A stretch of 64,000 bases of DNA from Marinobacterium lacunae (GCF_000705555.1 NZ_JMQN01000011.1:62001-126000); one strand, 5' to 3'; shown: positions 17,437 to 28,010, numbered from the stretch's first letter. Numbers and translations are program-made. The notes: generated from the sequence alone by a model not told the origin.

Positions 17437-18870
17437 TCAGATCAGGTTATACACAAACACCAGCAGCACGGCGGCCGGGGTGATGAAGCGCAGTACGAAC
17501 ATAAACAGCTTGAACGCCAGCGGATTGCCGAAGGAGAGTTCGTTCTCCGCCGCCTGTTTGGACATGAACCAACCAACGAACAAGGCGATAAAGAAACCAC
17601 CCAGCGGCATCATCAGGTTGGCGGTGGCGTAGTCGAGCAGATCGAAGATGGTCTTGTCAGCAAAGCGGGCGATGAAGCCCAGCGGATGGAAGCCGGACCA
17701 TGCGTTCAGCGACAGGATGGTCAGAAGACCCAACGCCCAGATGCTGATACCGCCGACCAGCGTGCAGCGCAGGCGGCTGTAACCCTTCTGCTCCTCGAAC
17801 CACTCCACCACCGGCTCCAGTAACGAGATCGCGGAGGTGACTGCCGCGACCACCAGCAGGATGAAGAACAGCGTGCCGAACAGCACGCCGCCCGGCATCT
17901 GACCAAAGGCTATCGGCAGGGTGTTGAAGATCAAACCCGGACCAGCGCCCGGCTCCAGGCCGCTGGAGAACACGATCGGGAAGATCGCCATCCCCGCCAG
18001 CAGCGCAACGACGGTGTCGACCACGGATACGGTAACCGCGGTTTTCGCGATCGAAACATGCTTGGGCAGATAGGAGCCATAGGCCATCATCACGCCCATA
18101 CCCAGACTCAGGGTGAAAAAGGCGTGGCCCAGTGCGGTCAGTACCCCTTCGGTACTGAGCTTGGAGAAGTCCGGGGTGAACAGAAAGCTGATGCCGTCGG
18201 CAAAGCGGTCGGTGCTCAGCGCGTAGCCCACCATCACCAGCAGCAGCACGAACAGTAGCGGCATCAGGATATTGATCGCCTTCTCCATCCCCGCGGTGAC
18301 CCCTCGTGCCACGATCATGATCACCAGCGCCATAAACACTGAATGCCAGAGCAACAGGCTGTAAGGGTCGGATAACAGGGCGCCGAATTGGGCACCGATC
18401 TGCTCTGTAGACGCACCGACAAACAGCCCACCGGCGGACTTGCCCACATAGGCAAGCGCCCAACCGCCGATAACGGAGTAGAACGACAGAATCAGGTAGG
18501 AGGAGAGCATCCCCATGCCGCCAATCCAGGCCCAGCGTTTGGAACGGCCATCCCGCTGCGCCAACTGACGCATGCTGTTGATCGGGCTACGCCCGCCGCG
18601 CCGGCCAATCGCCACCTCGGCCATCATGATCGGGATACCGATCAGTGCGATACAAACCAGATAAACCAGCACAAACGCACCACCGCCGTTCTCGCCGGTG
18701 ATATAGGGGAACTTCCAGATATTGCCCAAGCCGACGGCAGAACCGCTGGCAGCGAGGATAAACGCCAGCCGCGAGGACCACATCGGGTGGGCCGCGTTCG
18801 CGCCCGCTTGAGTACCGGCTGTATCGGATGCGGCGGATCCCGCGGCTTGACTCTGAGTCAACTCAGTCAT
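17437..18870 (-). CDS. Neurotransmitter:sodium symporter family amino-acid transporter
   Basis: A 477-residue protein of the NSS family with about 11-12 membrane helices. The N-terminal signature GSAVGLGNIWKFPYITGENGGGAFVLVYL lies around residues 41-69. The ATG has GGAG 7 bases upstream. Bacterial members (TnaT, MhsT, LeuT) import tryptophan or other hydrophobic amino acids with Na+. It is on the same strand as an amino-acid dehydrogenase and an indolepyruvate oxidoreductase, 81 bases downstream of the former. Aromatic or branched amino-acid uptake for catabolism is the best reading. Confidence 0.87.
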   Translation of the reverse strand: MTELTQSQAAGSAASDTAGTQAGANAAHPMWSSRLAFILAASGSAVGLGNIWKFPYITGENGGGAFVLVYLVCIALIGIPIMMAEVAIGRRGGRSPINSMRQLAQRDGRSKRWAWIGGMGMLSSYLILSFYSVIGGWALAYVGKSAGGLFVGASTEQIGAQFGALLSDPYSLLLWHSVFMALVIMIVARGVTAGMEKAINILMPLLFVLLLVMVGYALSTDRFADGISFLFTPDFSKLSTEGVLTALGHAFFTLSLGMGVMMAYGSYLPKHVSIAKTAVTVSVVDTVVALLAGMAIFPIVFSSGLEPGAGPGLIFNTLPIAFGQMPGGVLFGTLFFILLVVAAVTSAISLLEPVVEWFEEQKGYSRLRCTLVGGISIWALGLLTILSLNAWSGFHPLGFIARFADKTIFDLLDYATANLMMPLGGFFIALFVGWFMSKQAAENELSFGNPLAFKLFMFVLRFITPAAVLLVFVYNLI

Positions 18871-18951
18871 CAATCTTCTCCATCTTATTGTTATCTTTTG
18901 GATAAGTTTTGAGAGGATGCAGCCCGCAAGGTTTTTGCGGACTGCGAGGGG

Positions 18952-20082
18952 TTATCGCGTCATAAAGCGTTCTTCCGCCAGCGTGTTGGCGATCTCACCG
19001 GTGGGACGGCCACTGTCGTCGGCACGCCGGAAGATCTCCTGCAGCGTATCGGCGATGGTGTCGATATGGGCGCGCACTTTCGTATGTTCATGGCCGACGC
19101 GCTCGTAGTAGATATCGATGATGCCGCCGGCATTGATCACATAATCAGGCGCATAGAGGATGCCGCGCTGCTGCAGCAGCTGGTCATGCTTGGCTAGTGC
19201 CAGCTGGTTGTTGGCCGCCCCTGCGATCACTTTCGCCTTGATCTGCGGGATGCTGAAATCGTTCAGCACCGCGCCCAGAGCGCAGGGCGAGAGCACATCC
19301 ACATCCAGCCCCAGGATCTCCTCCTGCGCGACCGCGGTGGCGCCCAGCTCGGTCACTGCCAGGCGCACCTGCTCCTCGTGGATATCGGTGACAAACAGCT
19401 CGGCACCGGCCTGGCGCAGGTGTTTGGCCAGGCGGTAACCGACGTTGCCCACACCCTGGATCGCGACCTTGAGACCGCTCAGGTCATCACGGCCGAACTG
19501 GTGCTTGACCGCCGCCTTCAGGCCGACAAAACAGCCATAGGCGGTGGCCGGTGACGGATCGCCGTTACAGGGCAGTCCATCAATGCCGGTACGCTCGGTG
19601 ATGCCGGCCACGTTGTTGGTAAAGCGGCTCATCACCTGCAGGTCGGGCACGCTGGTGCCGGAATCCTCGGCGGCGATGTACTGGCCACCGGTGCGCTCGA
19701 GGCAGCGCCCCATCATCTCCAGCAGCGCCTCTGACTTGTGCTGGCGCGGATCGCCGATGATCACTGACTTGCCGCCGCCCAGCTTCAGGTTGGCAAGCGC
19801 CGACTTGTAGGTCATGCCGCGGGACAGGCGCAGCACATCGCGCAGTGCCTCCTCGTCGCTGGCGTAGTGCCACATGCGGCAGCCGCCCAGCGCCGGGCCC
19901 AGGTTGGTGTTGTGCACGGCGATGATCGCCTTCAGGCCGCTCTTCTCGTCACTGAAGAAGGTCAGCTGTTCGTGGTTATCGAATTCCGGGTGGCTGAATA
20001 CGGACATGTTCATCGGCTCTTTATTCTGTTCGTTGGTATCGGTCAGGGGTTGATTGATAGTGCTGTTGATAGGGGCGTTCAT
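18952..20082 (-). CDS. Leu/Phe/Val/Trp-type amino-acid dehydrogenase
   Basis: A 376-residue Glu/Leu/Phe/Val dehydrogenase. It has the glycine-rich [10 protein letters not shown] segment near residue 65, the [11 protein letters not shown] motif with catalytic Lys, and the Rossmann [15 protein letters not shown]. These enzymes oxidatively deaminate hydrophobic amino acids to 2-oxo acids with NAD+. The start overlaps the stop of the upstream oxidoreductase gene (ATGA) and has GAGGTGA in front. The first about 22 residues are extra compared with typical leucine dehydrogenases, and [11 protein letters not shown] may be an alternative start. Substrate preference cannot be read from sequence. The indolepyruvate oxidoreductase partner makes Phe, Trp or branched-chain amino acids plausible. 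Confidence 0.87.
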   Translation of the reverse strand: MNAPINSTINQPLTDTNEQNKEPMNMSVFSHPEFDNHEQLTFFSDEKSGLKAIIAVHNTNLGPALGGCRMWHYASDEEALRDVLRLSRGMTYKSALANLKLGGGKSVIIGDPRQHKSEALLEMMGRCLERTGGQYIAAEDSGTSVPDLQVMSRFTNNVAGITERTGIDGLPCNGDPSPATAYGCFVGLKAAVKHQFGRDDLSGLKVAIQGVGNVGYRLAKHLRQAGAELFVTDIHEEQVRLAVTELGATAVAQEEILGLDVDVLSPCALGAVLNDFSIPQIKAKVIAGAANNQLALAKHDQLLQQRGILYAPDYVINAGGIIDIYYERVGHEHTKVRAHIDTIADTLQEIFRRADDSGRPTGEIANTLAEERFMTR

Positions 20083-23000
20083 GCGTTCACCTCATGCAGC
20101 TGCACGTAGGGATCGAGGGTCCGACCGGCATCGGTGCTGCCGTTCATACGCGTGATCAGCTCAACGCGCTTAGCCTGGGCCTTGGCGTAGGCCTTCTCTT
20201 TCACCGGGCCGTAACCGCGGATCGCGGCGGGTAGCTGCGCCAGCTCACAGGCGGCGTCGTAGTTTGCCGCGCTGAGCTGGGTCAGGATCAGCTGGATATC
20301 GGCCTCGTACTCGGCGATCAGGCGCAGCTCCAGGCGGCGGTCGGCACTGTAGGTGAAGGGATCCAGTACCGTACCACGCAGGCCGCGCAGCCCGGCCAGC
20401 AGGCGGAACAGCGGCAGCATGCGCTTGCCCGCGAACTTGCGCTTGCGCGACCGGCCGGTGGCCGGGTCGATGCGGGAGATCAGCGGCGGCGCCAGGTGGA
20501 ACTCCAGTTCGAACTCACCCTCGAACTGCTCGGCCAGCTGCTGACGGAAGCTGGCCGAGGCGAGCTGACGCGCCACCTCGTACTCATCCTTGTAGGCCAG
20601 CACCTTGCTGTAGTGCTCGGCCACGGCCCCCGTTAATCTGAGAGGCAGACGACTACCCTTGCCCAGCGACAGCTCCGCCTCGCGCACCTGGTTCACCAGA
20701 TCGAGATAACGCTGCGCGAGCGCCTCATTCTGGTACTCGCGCAGATGCTGCATCTCGCGCTCGATCAGCTGGTTGAGGCTGGGCAGCAACTTCAACGCCT
20801 GCACACTGGCGTCCGGGTCGACCAGGGTTTCCACCCGGGTCAGGTCAAACGCGGCACGGCGGCCCCAGAGGAACGCCTGCTTGTTTGCCTCCACCGAGGC
20901 GCCGTTGAGCTCAATGGCGCGTTCGATCGACTGGCGGCTGAGCGGAATCAACCCGCGCTGCCAGGCGTAACCGATGCAGAACAGGTTGACCGCCATGCCA
21001 TCGCCAAGCAGTCGGGTGGCCAGACGGGTGGCGTCGAGACAGTAGCTGCCGCCGACCACGGCGGTATCGCAGATCACCTGCTGCATCTGCTCGGTGGGCA
21101 CCTGCAGGTCCGGGTCGCGGGTGAACGCCGCGGGCATGGTCTCATGGTTGTTCACCACCACGCGGCTGCGCTGGCGCTCCAGCTTGCCGAGTGCCTCTTC
21201 ACTGGCACCGACCATCAGGTCGAAGCCGATCATCAGGTCGGTCTCACCGGCCGGGATCCGCACCGTGTGGATCTGTTCCTGGCTCGGCGCGATGCGGATA
21301 TGGCTCATCACCGCGCCGAATTTCTGCGCCAGACCGATCTGGTCCAGCACCCCGGCACCTTTGCCCTCCAGGTGTGCCGCCATGCCCAGCAGGGCGCTGA
21401 CGGTGACCACGCCGGTGCCGCCGACACCGGTGAGCAGGATGTTGTATGGCTGAGTCGTCTGCGGCAGTTGCGGCTCCGGCAGCTCCGGGAAGCTGGCGTT
21501 GGTGCCGACCAGCTCCGGCTTGCGCAGCTTGCCGCCCTTGATGGTGACGAAGCTGGGGCAGAAGCCGCGCACACAGCTGAAGTCCTTGTTACAGGCGGAC
21601 TGGTCGATACTGCGTTTGCGCCCGCGCTCGGTCTCCTCCGGCAGTAGTGACAGGCAGTTGGACTGCACGCCGCAGTCACCGCAGCCTTCGCACACCTCGG
21701 TGTTGATCACCACGCGCTGTTCGGGATCGCTCATCTTGCCGCGCTTGCGGCGACGACGCTTCTCGGCGGCACAGGTCTGGTCGTAGATCATCGCGGTACA
21801 GCCGGGGATCTCACGCAGCTCCATCTGCACCGCCGCGAGGTCATCGCGGTGGTGGAAAGTGACACCGTCGGCAAAATCGGCGCGGCTCGGATACTTGTCC
21901 GGCTCGTCGCTGACCAGCGCGATGCGGCGCACCCCCTCGCCATAAAGCTGGTGGGTGATCTGCTGCACGGTCAGGGTGCCGTCGATCGGCTGGCCGCCGG
22001 TCATCGCCACGGCATCGTTGTAGAGGATCTTGTAGGTGATGTTGACGCCCGCCGCCACCGAAGCGCGGATCGCCAGCAGACCGGAGTGAAAGTAGGTGCC
22101 GTCACCCAGGTTCTGGAACACATGCTTGTTGTCGGTAAAGGGGGCCTGGCCGATCCAGGTTGCGCCCTCCCCGCCCATCTGGGTGAAGGTATCGGTGCCA
22201 CGATCCATCCAGGTCGCCATGTAGTGGCAGCCGATGCCGCCCAGCGCGCGGCTGCCCTCCGGCACGGTGGTCGAGGTGTTGTGCGGACAGCCGGAACAGA
22301 AGTGCGGAGTGCGCTCCAGCAGCGCCCGCGGCTGCGCCAACTCCGCCTCTTTATCGTTGAGGAAAGCCAAGCGCTGCTGCATCTGCTCGCTGGTGTAGAA
22401 ACCCTGGATGCGTGACGCGATGGCGCGGGCGATCATCGCCGGGGTCAGCTCCGACAACGGGGTGACCAGTTCAGCGAAGCGCTCATCGCGCTTGCCGACC
22501 ACGCGCGGACGTTTAGCATCCTGCCAGCCGTACAGCTGCGTCTTCAGCTGATCCTCGATCAGGCCGCGCTTCTCCTCGATCACCAGGATCTCATCGAGGC
22601 CCTGTGCAAACTCACGGATCCCCTCCGGCTCCAGCGGCCAGGTCATCGCCACCTTGTACAGGCCGATCCCGAGCGATGCTGCCAGCTCGTGGCTGATGCC
22701 GAGATCCTCCAGCGCCTGCAGCACGTCCAGGTAGGATTTGCCGGTGGTGACGATGCCTAAACGGGGTTGCGCGGGCTGAATCACGATGCGGTCGAGGCGG
22801 TTGGCGCGGCAGAACGCCTGCGCCGCCGCCAGCTTGTAGTTGAGCAGCCGCGCCTCCTGCTGCAGTGGCCGATCCGGCCAGCGGGCGTTGAGGCCATCGG
22901 CCGGCAGCTCGAACTCGGTAGGGTAGATGATCTCCAGCCGCTGCTGATCCAGGTTGGCCGAGATCGCCGAGTCCATCACCTCGGCCAGTGCCTTGAAGCC

Positions 23001-23633
23001 GACCCAGCAGCCGCTGAAACGGGACATGGCCCAGCCGTACAGGCCAAGATCGAGCATCTCCTGGATGCCGGAGGGGTACAACACCGGCATCATCGCATCG
23101 GCGAAGGCGTAATCGCTCTGATGCGGCAAGGTGGAGGATTTGCAGGCGTGGTCGTCGCCGGCCACCGCCAGCACCCCGCCATAGGGCGAGGTGCCAAAAG
23201 CATTGGCGTGCTTGAACACGTCGCCAGTGCGGTCCACACCCGGTCCCTTGCCGTACCAAAGGCCGAACACGCCGTCGTATTTCGCGCCCTCGAACACGTT
23301 GACCTGCTGCGAACCCCAGACCGCGGTAGCGCCCAGGTCTTCGTTCACACCGGGTTGGAAAGTGATGTTGTGGCGTTTGAGGTAGTCGCGTACCTGCCAC
23401 AGGGTCTTGTCGAACCCGCCCAGCGGCGAGCCGCGGTAACCGGAGATAAAGCCAGCGGTATTAAGCCCGGCGGCGCGGTCGCGCTCGGCCTGCAGCATCG
23501 GCAGACGCGCCAGCGCCTGGCTGCCGGTGATATAGACCCGGCCTGCGGTTTTCTCCCACTTGTCTTGGAGACTCACTGAATCGAGAGTAACTGGCTCAGA
23601 GGTAGCTGAGTCCAGAGTCACGGAATTTTGCAT
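20079..23633 (-). CDS. Fused indolepyruvate:ferredoxin oxidoreductase (IorA-IorB type)
   Basis: A 1184-residue single-chain 2-oxoacid oxidoreductase. In order: an N-terminal pyrimidine-type domain ([30 protein letters not shown]); a thiamine-diphosphate domain near residues 440-560 ([33 protein letters not shown]); an iron-sulfur segment (CEGCGDCG and later Cys residues, 640-700); a gamma-type domain ([15 protein letters not shown], about 735); and a long C-terminal extension. It decarboxylates aryl- or branched 2-oxoacids to acyl-CoA, reducing ferredoxin. GGGAG lies 7 bases before the ATG. It is translationally coupled to the amino-acid dehydrogenase. Confidence 0.88.
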   Translation of the reverse strand: MQNSVTLDSATSEPVTLDSVSLQDKWEKTAGRVYITGSQALARLPMLQAERDRAAGLNTAGFISGYRGSPLGGFDKTLWQVRDYLKRHNITFQPGVNEDLGATAVWGSQQVNVFEGAKYDGVFGLWYGKGPGVDRTGDVFKHANAFGTSPYGGVLAVAGDDHACKSSTLPHQSDYAFADAMMPVLYPSGIQEMLDLGLYGWAMSRFSGCWVGFKALAEVMDSAISANLDQQRLEIIYPTEFELPADGLNARWPDRPLQQEARLLNYKLAAAQAFCRANRLDRIVIQPAQPRLGIVTTGKSYLDVLQALEDLGISHELAASLGIGLYKVAMTWPLEPEGIREFAQGLDEILVIEEKRGLIEDQLKTQLYGWQDAKRPRVVGKRDERFAELVTPLSELTPAMIARAIASRIQGFYTSEQMQQRLAFLNDKEAELAQPRALLERTPHFCSGCPHNTSTTVPEGSRALGGIGCHYMATWMDRGTDTFTQMGGEGATWIGQAPFTDNKHVFQNLGDGTYFHSGLLAIRASVAAGVNITYKILYNDAVAMTGGQPIDGTLTVQQITHQLYGEGVRRIALVSDEPDKYPSRADFADGVTFHHRDDLAAVQMELREIPGCTAMIYDQTCAAEKRRRRKRGKMSDPEQRVVINTEVCEGCGDCGVQSNCLSLLPEETERGRKRSIDQSACNKDFSCVRGFCPSFVTIKGGKLRKPELVGTNASFPELPEPQLPQTTQPYNILLTGVGGTGVVTVSALLGMAAHLEGKGAGVLDQIGLAQKFGAVMSHIRIAPSQEQIHTVRIPAGETDLMIGFDLMVGASEEALGKLERQRSRVVVNNHETMPAAFTRDPDLQVPTEQMQQVICDTAVVGGSYCLDATRLATRLLGDGMAVNLFCIGYAWQRGLIPLSRQSIERAIELNGASVEANKQAFLWGRRAAFDLTRVETLVDPDASVQALKLLPSLNQLIEREMQHLREYQNEALAQRYLDLVNQVREAELSLGKGSRLPLRLTGAVAEHYSKVLAYKDEYEVARQLASASFRQQLAEQFEGEFELEFHLAPPLISRIDPATGRSRKRKFAGKRMLPLFRLLAGLRGLRGTVLDPFTYSADRRLELRLIAEYEADIQLILTQLSAANYDAACELAQLPAAIRGYGPVKEKAYAKAQAKRVELITRMNGSTDAGRTLDPYVQLHEVNA

Positions 23634-24035
23634 AAGATCGCTCCCGGTCCCGAGCAGCAGCGGTTAAGCCGCCTGAAGCAGGACGTGCCGATGAAAAATT
23701 GAGTGAACTTAGGCGGACGCGTTAGCGCCGCGGTGAATGTTCAGTTCGGGAGCTTGATATGCCGCCGGAGACGACCGGCTGTAGGAGAGAACACGCCAAG
23801 GGCGTGGCTGTAACGCAGAGATTGAGCATCATAACGAAGTACCTTCAACCGCAGCTGGATCACAGCGTTGGTTTCCTGTTGTTTTTATTGTGTCGGCTGG
23901 GTTAAGCCGATCGTCTACTGCTCGATCGCCTGGATGAGGCGATTCAGCGCCCAACAATATAAGGGTTTTCCCTAGTCGTCAAGAATGAAAAAACGGTGTT
24001 GTTCAGGGAATTCTTCTGCGGTACCTCCTGCGCAT
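23634..24035. other. Long leader/promoter region upstream of the oxidoreductase operon
   Basis: A gene-poor stretch. On the minus strand TTGACG followed 17 bases later by TATTGT (or 15 later by TATATT), around 23955-23985, could be a promoter. The AAGGG/CCCTT dyad overlapping it could be an operator. This would give a leader of about 320 bases containing a 40-codon open frame (23741-23863). I see no recognised riboswitch. Confidence 0.35.
23741..23863 (-). CDS. Possible 40-residue small ORF in the leader
   Basis: A GTG-started frame of 40 codons reading VIQLRLKVLRYDAQSL at its N-terminus and ending GRLRRHIKLPN. It is basic (many Arg/Lys) with no hydrophobic helix and no run of Trp, Phe or Leu codons that would mark a classic attenuator. 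AGGA lies about 11 bases upstream of the GTG; a TTG 15 bases inside is another start. Whether it is translated is unknown. Confidence 0.25.
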   Translation of the reverse strand: MIQLRLKVLRYDAQSLRYSHALGVFSPTAGRLRRHIKLPN

Positions 24036-24061
24036 AAAAAAGGGGGCCGACTGAGCCCCCA
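24036..24061 (-). terminator. Terminator after benD
   Basis: GGGGGC/GCCCCC stem with a 7-base loop followed by TTTTTT on the minus strand, 17 bases after the benD stop. Confidence 0.85.
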
Positions 24062-24077
24062 ATACACTGCAAAGCAA

Positions 24078-24863
24078 TTAACCCAGATCGCCCCCACCCA
24101 CCGGCAGTATCGTACCGGTGATATAGGACGCCTCGTCAGAAGCCAGAAACAGGATCGCATTGGCCTGTTCATCCGGCTGGCTGTAGCGCTTCATGAATGT
24201 CGAGTCGATGGTCTGATCCACAATCTGCTGATACCAGACCCTTTCCTGCTCGCTCTGCTGAGAGGTATTGCGCGGTATGCGCCGTTCACCGACATCGGTG
24301 CCGCCCGGCGCCACGGCGTTAACCCGTATGCCCTGCTGGGCATTCTCGAACGCCATGCAGACGGTCATCGCATTTACCCCACCCTTGGCTGCGGCATAGG
24401 GCACGCGATTAAGCCCGCGGGTGGCAATGGACGAGACGTTGACAATGCTGCCCGCGCCCTGCTGCTGCATATAGGGCAGGACGGCGTGACAGCACCAGAG
24501 CGTGGGGAACAGTGAGCGCCGGATCTCCGCCTCGATCTGATCCTCTTCATACGCCTCGTACGGCTTGGCCCAGATGGTGCCGCCCACGTTGTTGACCAGT
24601 ATGTCGATACGGCCGAACGTCGTGTGGGCACCCTCTATCGCACGGCAGCAGTCGGGATAACGCTCCAGATCCGCGGTTTCCACATGCACGGCGGCAGCAC
24701 CTGCCGCCAGCGCCTGCTGCGCAACCTCGTGCACGATCTCGGAGCGATCCACCAGCACCAGCGTTGCCCCTTCCGCGGCCATCTGTAGTGCCACCGCCTG
24801 CCCTATACCCTGGGCCGCGCCCGTGACAACGGCCACCTTGTTTTCAAATCGTGAGCCTTTCAT
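24078..24863 (-). CDS. benD: Benzoate cis-diol dehydrogenase (BenD)
   Basis: A 261-residue SDR. It has VAVVTGAAQGIGQAVAL at residues 9-25, NNVGG near 91, catalytic Ser in NVSSIATRG, the YAAAKGG pair and the ITGTILPVGGGDLG end. It oxidises and decarboxylates 1,2-dihydroxycyclohexa-3,5-diene-1-carboxylate to catechol with NAD+. AGGAG precedes the ATG. It lies 13 bases after benC as the last gene of benABCD. Confidence 0.92.
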   Translation of the reverse strand: MKGSRFENKVAVVTGAAQGIGQAVALQMAAEGATLVLVDRSEIVHEVAQQALAAGAAAVHVETADLERYPDCCRAIEGAHTTFGRIDILVNNVGGTIWAKPYEAYEEDQIEAEIRRSLFPTLWCCHAVLPYMQQQGAGSIVNVSSIATRGLNRVPYAAAKGGVNAMTVCMAFENAQQGIRVNAVAPGGTDVGERRIPRNTSQQSEQERVWYQQIVDQTIDSTFMKRYSQPDEQANAILFLASDEASYITGTILPVGGGDLG

Positions 24864-24876
24864 GACCCTTTACTCC

Positions 24877-25890
24877 TCAGTGACTGGCCGCGAATTTCTC
24901 ATAGTGGAAACTGACCGGTTCGATGCGTTTCTCGGTCATAAACCCGTTGACCGCTTCAACCATCGGCGGCGGACCGCACAGGTAGATATCCACTTCGCCA
25001 TCGTTGAGATGACCGGGCTCGATATGGTGGGTGACATAACCCTTGTGCGGCCATTCGCTCTGCTCGGAGGCGACACAGGCGGTGAAGGTGAAGTGCTCAA
25101 TCTGATCGGCAAAGGCTTCAAGCTTGTCGAGTTCGACCAGATCGCAGTCGTTGGTGACGCCATAGATCAGATGGACCGGATAGTCAGTGCCGGTATCGCG
25201 GATCTTCTCGAGCATCGCCAGAAACGGCGCCAGGCCTGTACCGCCGGCCAGCATCAGCACGGGACGCTTGATATCACGCAGGTAGAACGAGCCGTAGGGT
25301 CCGCGCAGCGTCAGCTTTTCGCCGATCTGTGCCTGTTCGGCCATGTAGGTACTCATCAGGCCGTTGGGCACGGCACGGATCAGAAACGAGACCGATTCGG
25401 CCTCCGGGTCAACCATTGAGCTGAAGGAGTAGGCCCGCGACTGATCGCTGCCCGGCACCTGAACATTGACGTACTGCCCCGGCAGGAAGTGCATCGCCCT
25501 GACCTGATCGCCGGCCACGGTGAAGCCGATGGTGGACTCGGATAGGCGTCTGACCTCTTTCAGTTCGCCATGCACGTCGGCCTGTTGGCTACGCACACAC
25601 ACCTCGGATGATGCCGGAACCGTCACCACACAATCGGACGCCGGCACCATGCAGCAGGTCAGAACATATTGCTGCTCGGCTTCCTGATCCGAGAGAGCAT
25701 CATCGATATAGCCATCCATCTCGTAGGTGCCCGATTCGCAGTGGCACTTGCAGGTACCGCAGGCACCGTCACGGCAGTCCATAGGAATATTAAGGCCTGA
25801 GCGGTATGCAGCGTCAGCCACCGTCTCGCCCGGCAATGTCTGAATGAAGCGGGTTACGCCATCTTCGAAGTTGAGTGCTACTTTATGCAT
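24877..25890 (-). CDS. benC: Benzoate 1,2-dioxygenase reductase (BenC)
   Basis: A 337-residue protein. It has an N-terminal [2Fe-2S] ferredoxin domain (C39, C44, C47, C79), an FAD domain with SRAYSFSS, and an NAD domain with LAGGTGLAPFLAML and CGPPPMVEA. It transfers electrons from NADH to BenAB. It is 78 bases downstream of benB and 13 upstream of benD. Confidence 0.93.
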   Translation of the reverse strand: MHKVALNFEDGVTRFIQTLPGETVADAAYRSGLNIPMDCRDGACGTCKCHCESGTYEMDGYIDDALSDQEAEQQYVLTCCMVPASDCVVTVPASSEVCVRSQQADVHGELKEVRRLSESTIGFTVAGDQVRAMHFLPGQYVNVQVPGSDQSRAYSFSSMVDPEAESVSFLIRAVPNGLMSTYMAEQAQIGEKLTLRGPYGSFYLRDIKRPVLMLAGGTGLAPFLAMLEKIRDTGTDYPVHLIYGVTNDCDLVELDKLEAFADQIEHFTFTACVASEQSEWPHKGYVTHHIEPGHLNDGEVDIYLCGPPPMVEAVNGFMTEKRIEPVSFHYEKFAASH

Positions 25891-25968
25891 GCTTTGCTAC
25901 CTCGGCGCTCTTGGAGGTGCCGATACCGGCTAGCCCTCCAGAGCACTCTTTATTATTGGGTTTGTCGA

Positions 25969-26463
25969 TTAGAGGTGGTAAACGTCCACGACGTGGTGAA
26001 TACAGTCGTTCTTGATCACAACCTTCTTGCGCTTGATCTTCAGCTCGCCGCTGTCGGCCCGCACCAGCGTTAGCTCAGCGCTGCCGTAGTAGGTATCGGT
26101 GGTTTTGTAGCGGTAGCTGTTGGTCAGCCAGCTGTACCGAACTTCAGCGTCGTGTTCCGATGCGGTGATCAGCTCGATGTTGCTGATCATGTGCTGAGTG
26201 CGCGGCTCCGGCAGGCTCGATGCGCTGGAGCGCTCGGTCTTGATACGGAACACGCGATCTTCAAGGCCATCGCGACGGGCGTAGTAGATCAACGAGATTT
26301 CACTCTGCGGATCGGTGGTCAGTTCACCATCGTCATCCCAGCTCGGCACCCAGAATTCGGCCTCTTTGTCATAGTGACCAAGCCAGGTATCCCACTGCTT
26401 GTCATCCAGCGCACGACTCTCTGAGTACAGGAAGTTGCGGACCTCTTCGTATGTAATGCTCAT
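25969..26463 (-). CDS. benB: Benzoate 1,2-dioxygenase small (beta) subunit (BenB)
   Basis: A 164-residue ring-hydroxylating dioxygenase beta subunit. It has VRNFLYSESRALDDKQWDTWLGHY at the start and YYARRDGLEDRVFRIKTERS centrally. GGGGAG precedes the ATG. It lies 10 bases after benA. It forms the alpha3-beta3 oxygenase with BenA. Confidence 0.93.
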   Translation of the reverse strand: MSITYEEVRNFLYSESRALDDKQWDTWLGHYDKEAEFWVPSWDDDGELTTDPQSEISLIYYARRDGLEDRVFRIKTERSSASSLPEPRTQHMISNIELITASEHDAEVRYSWLTNSYRYKTTDTYYGSAELTLVRADSGELKIKRKKVVIKNDCIHHVVDVYHL

Positions 26464-26473
26464 ATCGCTCCCC

Positions 26474-27820
26474 TTATGCCTCGTCCTGCTCTTTGTTTAA
26501 CGCCTCGGTCAGTGTCTGGGTCCAGTAACGGTGCTGTACGGTGTACAACCCTTCATCCTCGGACTTGGCACCGCTGAGTACCGGATTGATATTCAGAGCT
26601 TTGGCGTCTTCGTCCGGGCCTTCGATCCAGTGTTCGGCACCACGGCACATGTCGTTCCACGGCAGCGAGCTGGCCTTGAAGCCCTCCTGACAGGCGCGGA
26701 ACTCCTCCAGATCGTCCGGTGTTGCCATACCCGAGGCGTTGAAGAAGTCCTCGTACTGGCGAATGCGATGTGCGCGTGCTTCGGCACTCTCGCCCTTGGG
26801 CGCGATGCAGTAGATGGTGACTTCGGTCTTGTCCACGGAGATCGGACGCCACATGCGGATCTGTGAGCTGAACTGGTCCATCAGGAACACGTTCGGGTAG
26901 AGACATAGGTTACGCAGGTTGCCGATCATCCAGTCGGCGCGTGCCTCACCGTACTTCTCGACCAGCTCGTCGCGACGCTCGTACAGCGGGCGGTCCTGCG
27001 GGTTGGGCCAGCGCATCCAGAGCAGAATATGGCCCTGCTCAAAGGCGTAGAAACCGCCCTTCTGCTTGTTCCAGGTGGAGGCATCCATCGCCTTGACGTC
27101 ATCAACCGACATGCCCGCCTTGCGACGGCCGGTGGTGGCAACGTAGTTCCAGTGTGTGGCGGAGACGTGGTAGCCATCGGCGCCGTTCTCGGCCTGCACC
27201 TTCCAGTTACCGTCGTAGGTGTAGGTAGAGGATCCGCGCAGCACTTCCAGCCCTTCGGGAGACTGATCGACGATCATGTCGATGATCTTGGCGGCCTCGC
27301 CCAGATGCTCCTTGAGCGGCTTCACATCCTCACGCAGACTGCCGAACAGGAAGCCACGGTAGGATTCAAAACGGGGCACCTTCTTCAGGTCATGAGAGCC
27401 GTCGCAATTGAAGGAGGCGGGATAACCGGCCTCTTCGGGATCCTTGACCTTCACCAGCTTGCCGTCGTTGTTGAAGCTCCAGCCGTGGAAGGGGCAGGTA
27501 TGCACGGCCTTGTTGCCCTTCTTCTTGCGGCACAGCACAGCACCGCGGTGGCTACAGGCGTTGATGTAGCAGTTCAGTACGCCCTCTTTGTTGCGCGAGA
27601 TAAAGATCGGCTGACGACCGATAAAACCGGTGAAGTAGTCGTTCTTGTTGGGGATCTGGCTCTCATGGGCCAGGAAGATCCAGTTGCCCTCGAAAATATG
27701 TTTCATCTCGAGTTCAAACAGCTCTTCGTCGGTGAACATCTCACGACGGCAGCGATAAAGACCTTGCTCTTTATCCTCTTCCATCATGCTGTTCAGCTTG
27801 GTAATCAGATCGTGATGCAT
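26474..27820 (-). CDS. benA: Benzoate 1,2-dioxygenase large (alpha) subunit (BenA)
   Basis: A 448-residue Rieske oxygenase. The [2Fe-2S] ligands are C89, H91, C109 and H112. The catalytic iron site lies in [13 protein letters not shown] (D215, H218, H223). AAGGAGG is well placed before the ATG. It dihydroxylates benzoate at C1 and C2. It heads benABCD, whose BenD member distinguishes it from the antABC set at 10-13 kb. A Pm-like promoter lies directly upstream. Confidence 0.94.
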   Translation of the reverse strand: MHHDLITKLNSMMEEDKEQGLYRCRREMFTDEELFELEMKHIFEGNWIFLAHESQIPNKNDYFTGFIGRQPIFISRNKEGVLNCYINACSHRGAVLCRKKKGNKAVHTCPFHGWSFNNDGKLVKVKDPEEAGYPASFNCDGSHDLKKVPRFESYRGFLFGSLREDVKPLKEHLGEAAKIIDMIVDQSPEGLEVLRGSSTYTYDGNWKVQAENGADGYHVSATHWNYVATTGRRKAGMSVDDVKAMDASTWNKQKGGFYAFEQGHILLWMRWPNPQDRPLYERRDELVEKYGEARADWMIGNLRNLCLYPNVFLMDQFSSQIRMWRPISVDKTEVTIYCIAPKGESAEARAHRIRQYEDFFNASGMATPDDLEEFRACQEGFKASSLPWNDMCRGAEHWIEGPDEDAKALNINPVLSGAKSEDEGLYTVQHRYWTQTLTEALNKEQDEA

Positions 27821-27845
27821 GGGGTGCCCTCCTTATTTTTCATCC

Positions 27846-27908
27846 AATTTAGGGCCACCGGCCATATGCCACTATCCACCTAGCGCTATCCTTTATCCCC
27901 TGTTTGCA
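27846..27908 (-). promoter_or_regulatory. Pm-like XylS/BenR promoter of benA
   Basis: On the minus strand, TGCAAACAGGGGATA (27908-27894) and AGCGCTAGGTGGATA (27887-27873) are two TGCA-N6-GGATA-type half-sites spaced exactly 21 bases. TAAATT (27851-27846) follows 21 bases after the second. Spacing and sequence match the tandem XylS half-sites of the TOL Pm promoter. Confidence 0.8.
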
Positions 27909-28010
27909 CGCGTATCGATCTGATTATTGCGATCGCTGGATAATCCTTGATGCACTATCCATCCCCGGCACATTCAATACTCAAAAAACGGCCATTGCGT
28001 TTTATCGCCC

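Noticed and set aside
20745-21647. 300-codon plus-strand open frame opposite the oxidoreductase gene
   Set aside because: It is a shadow of a high-GC gene: Gln/His/Arg/Asp-rich without domain features, fully inside a well-supported gene on the other strand.
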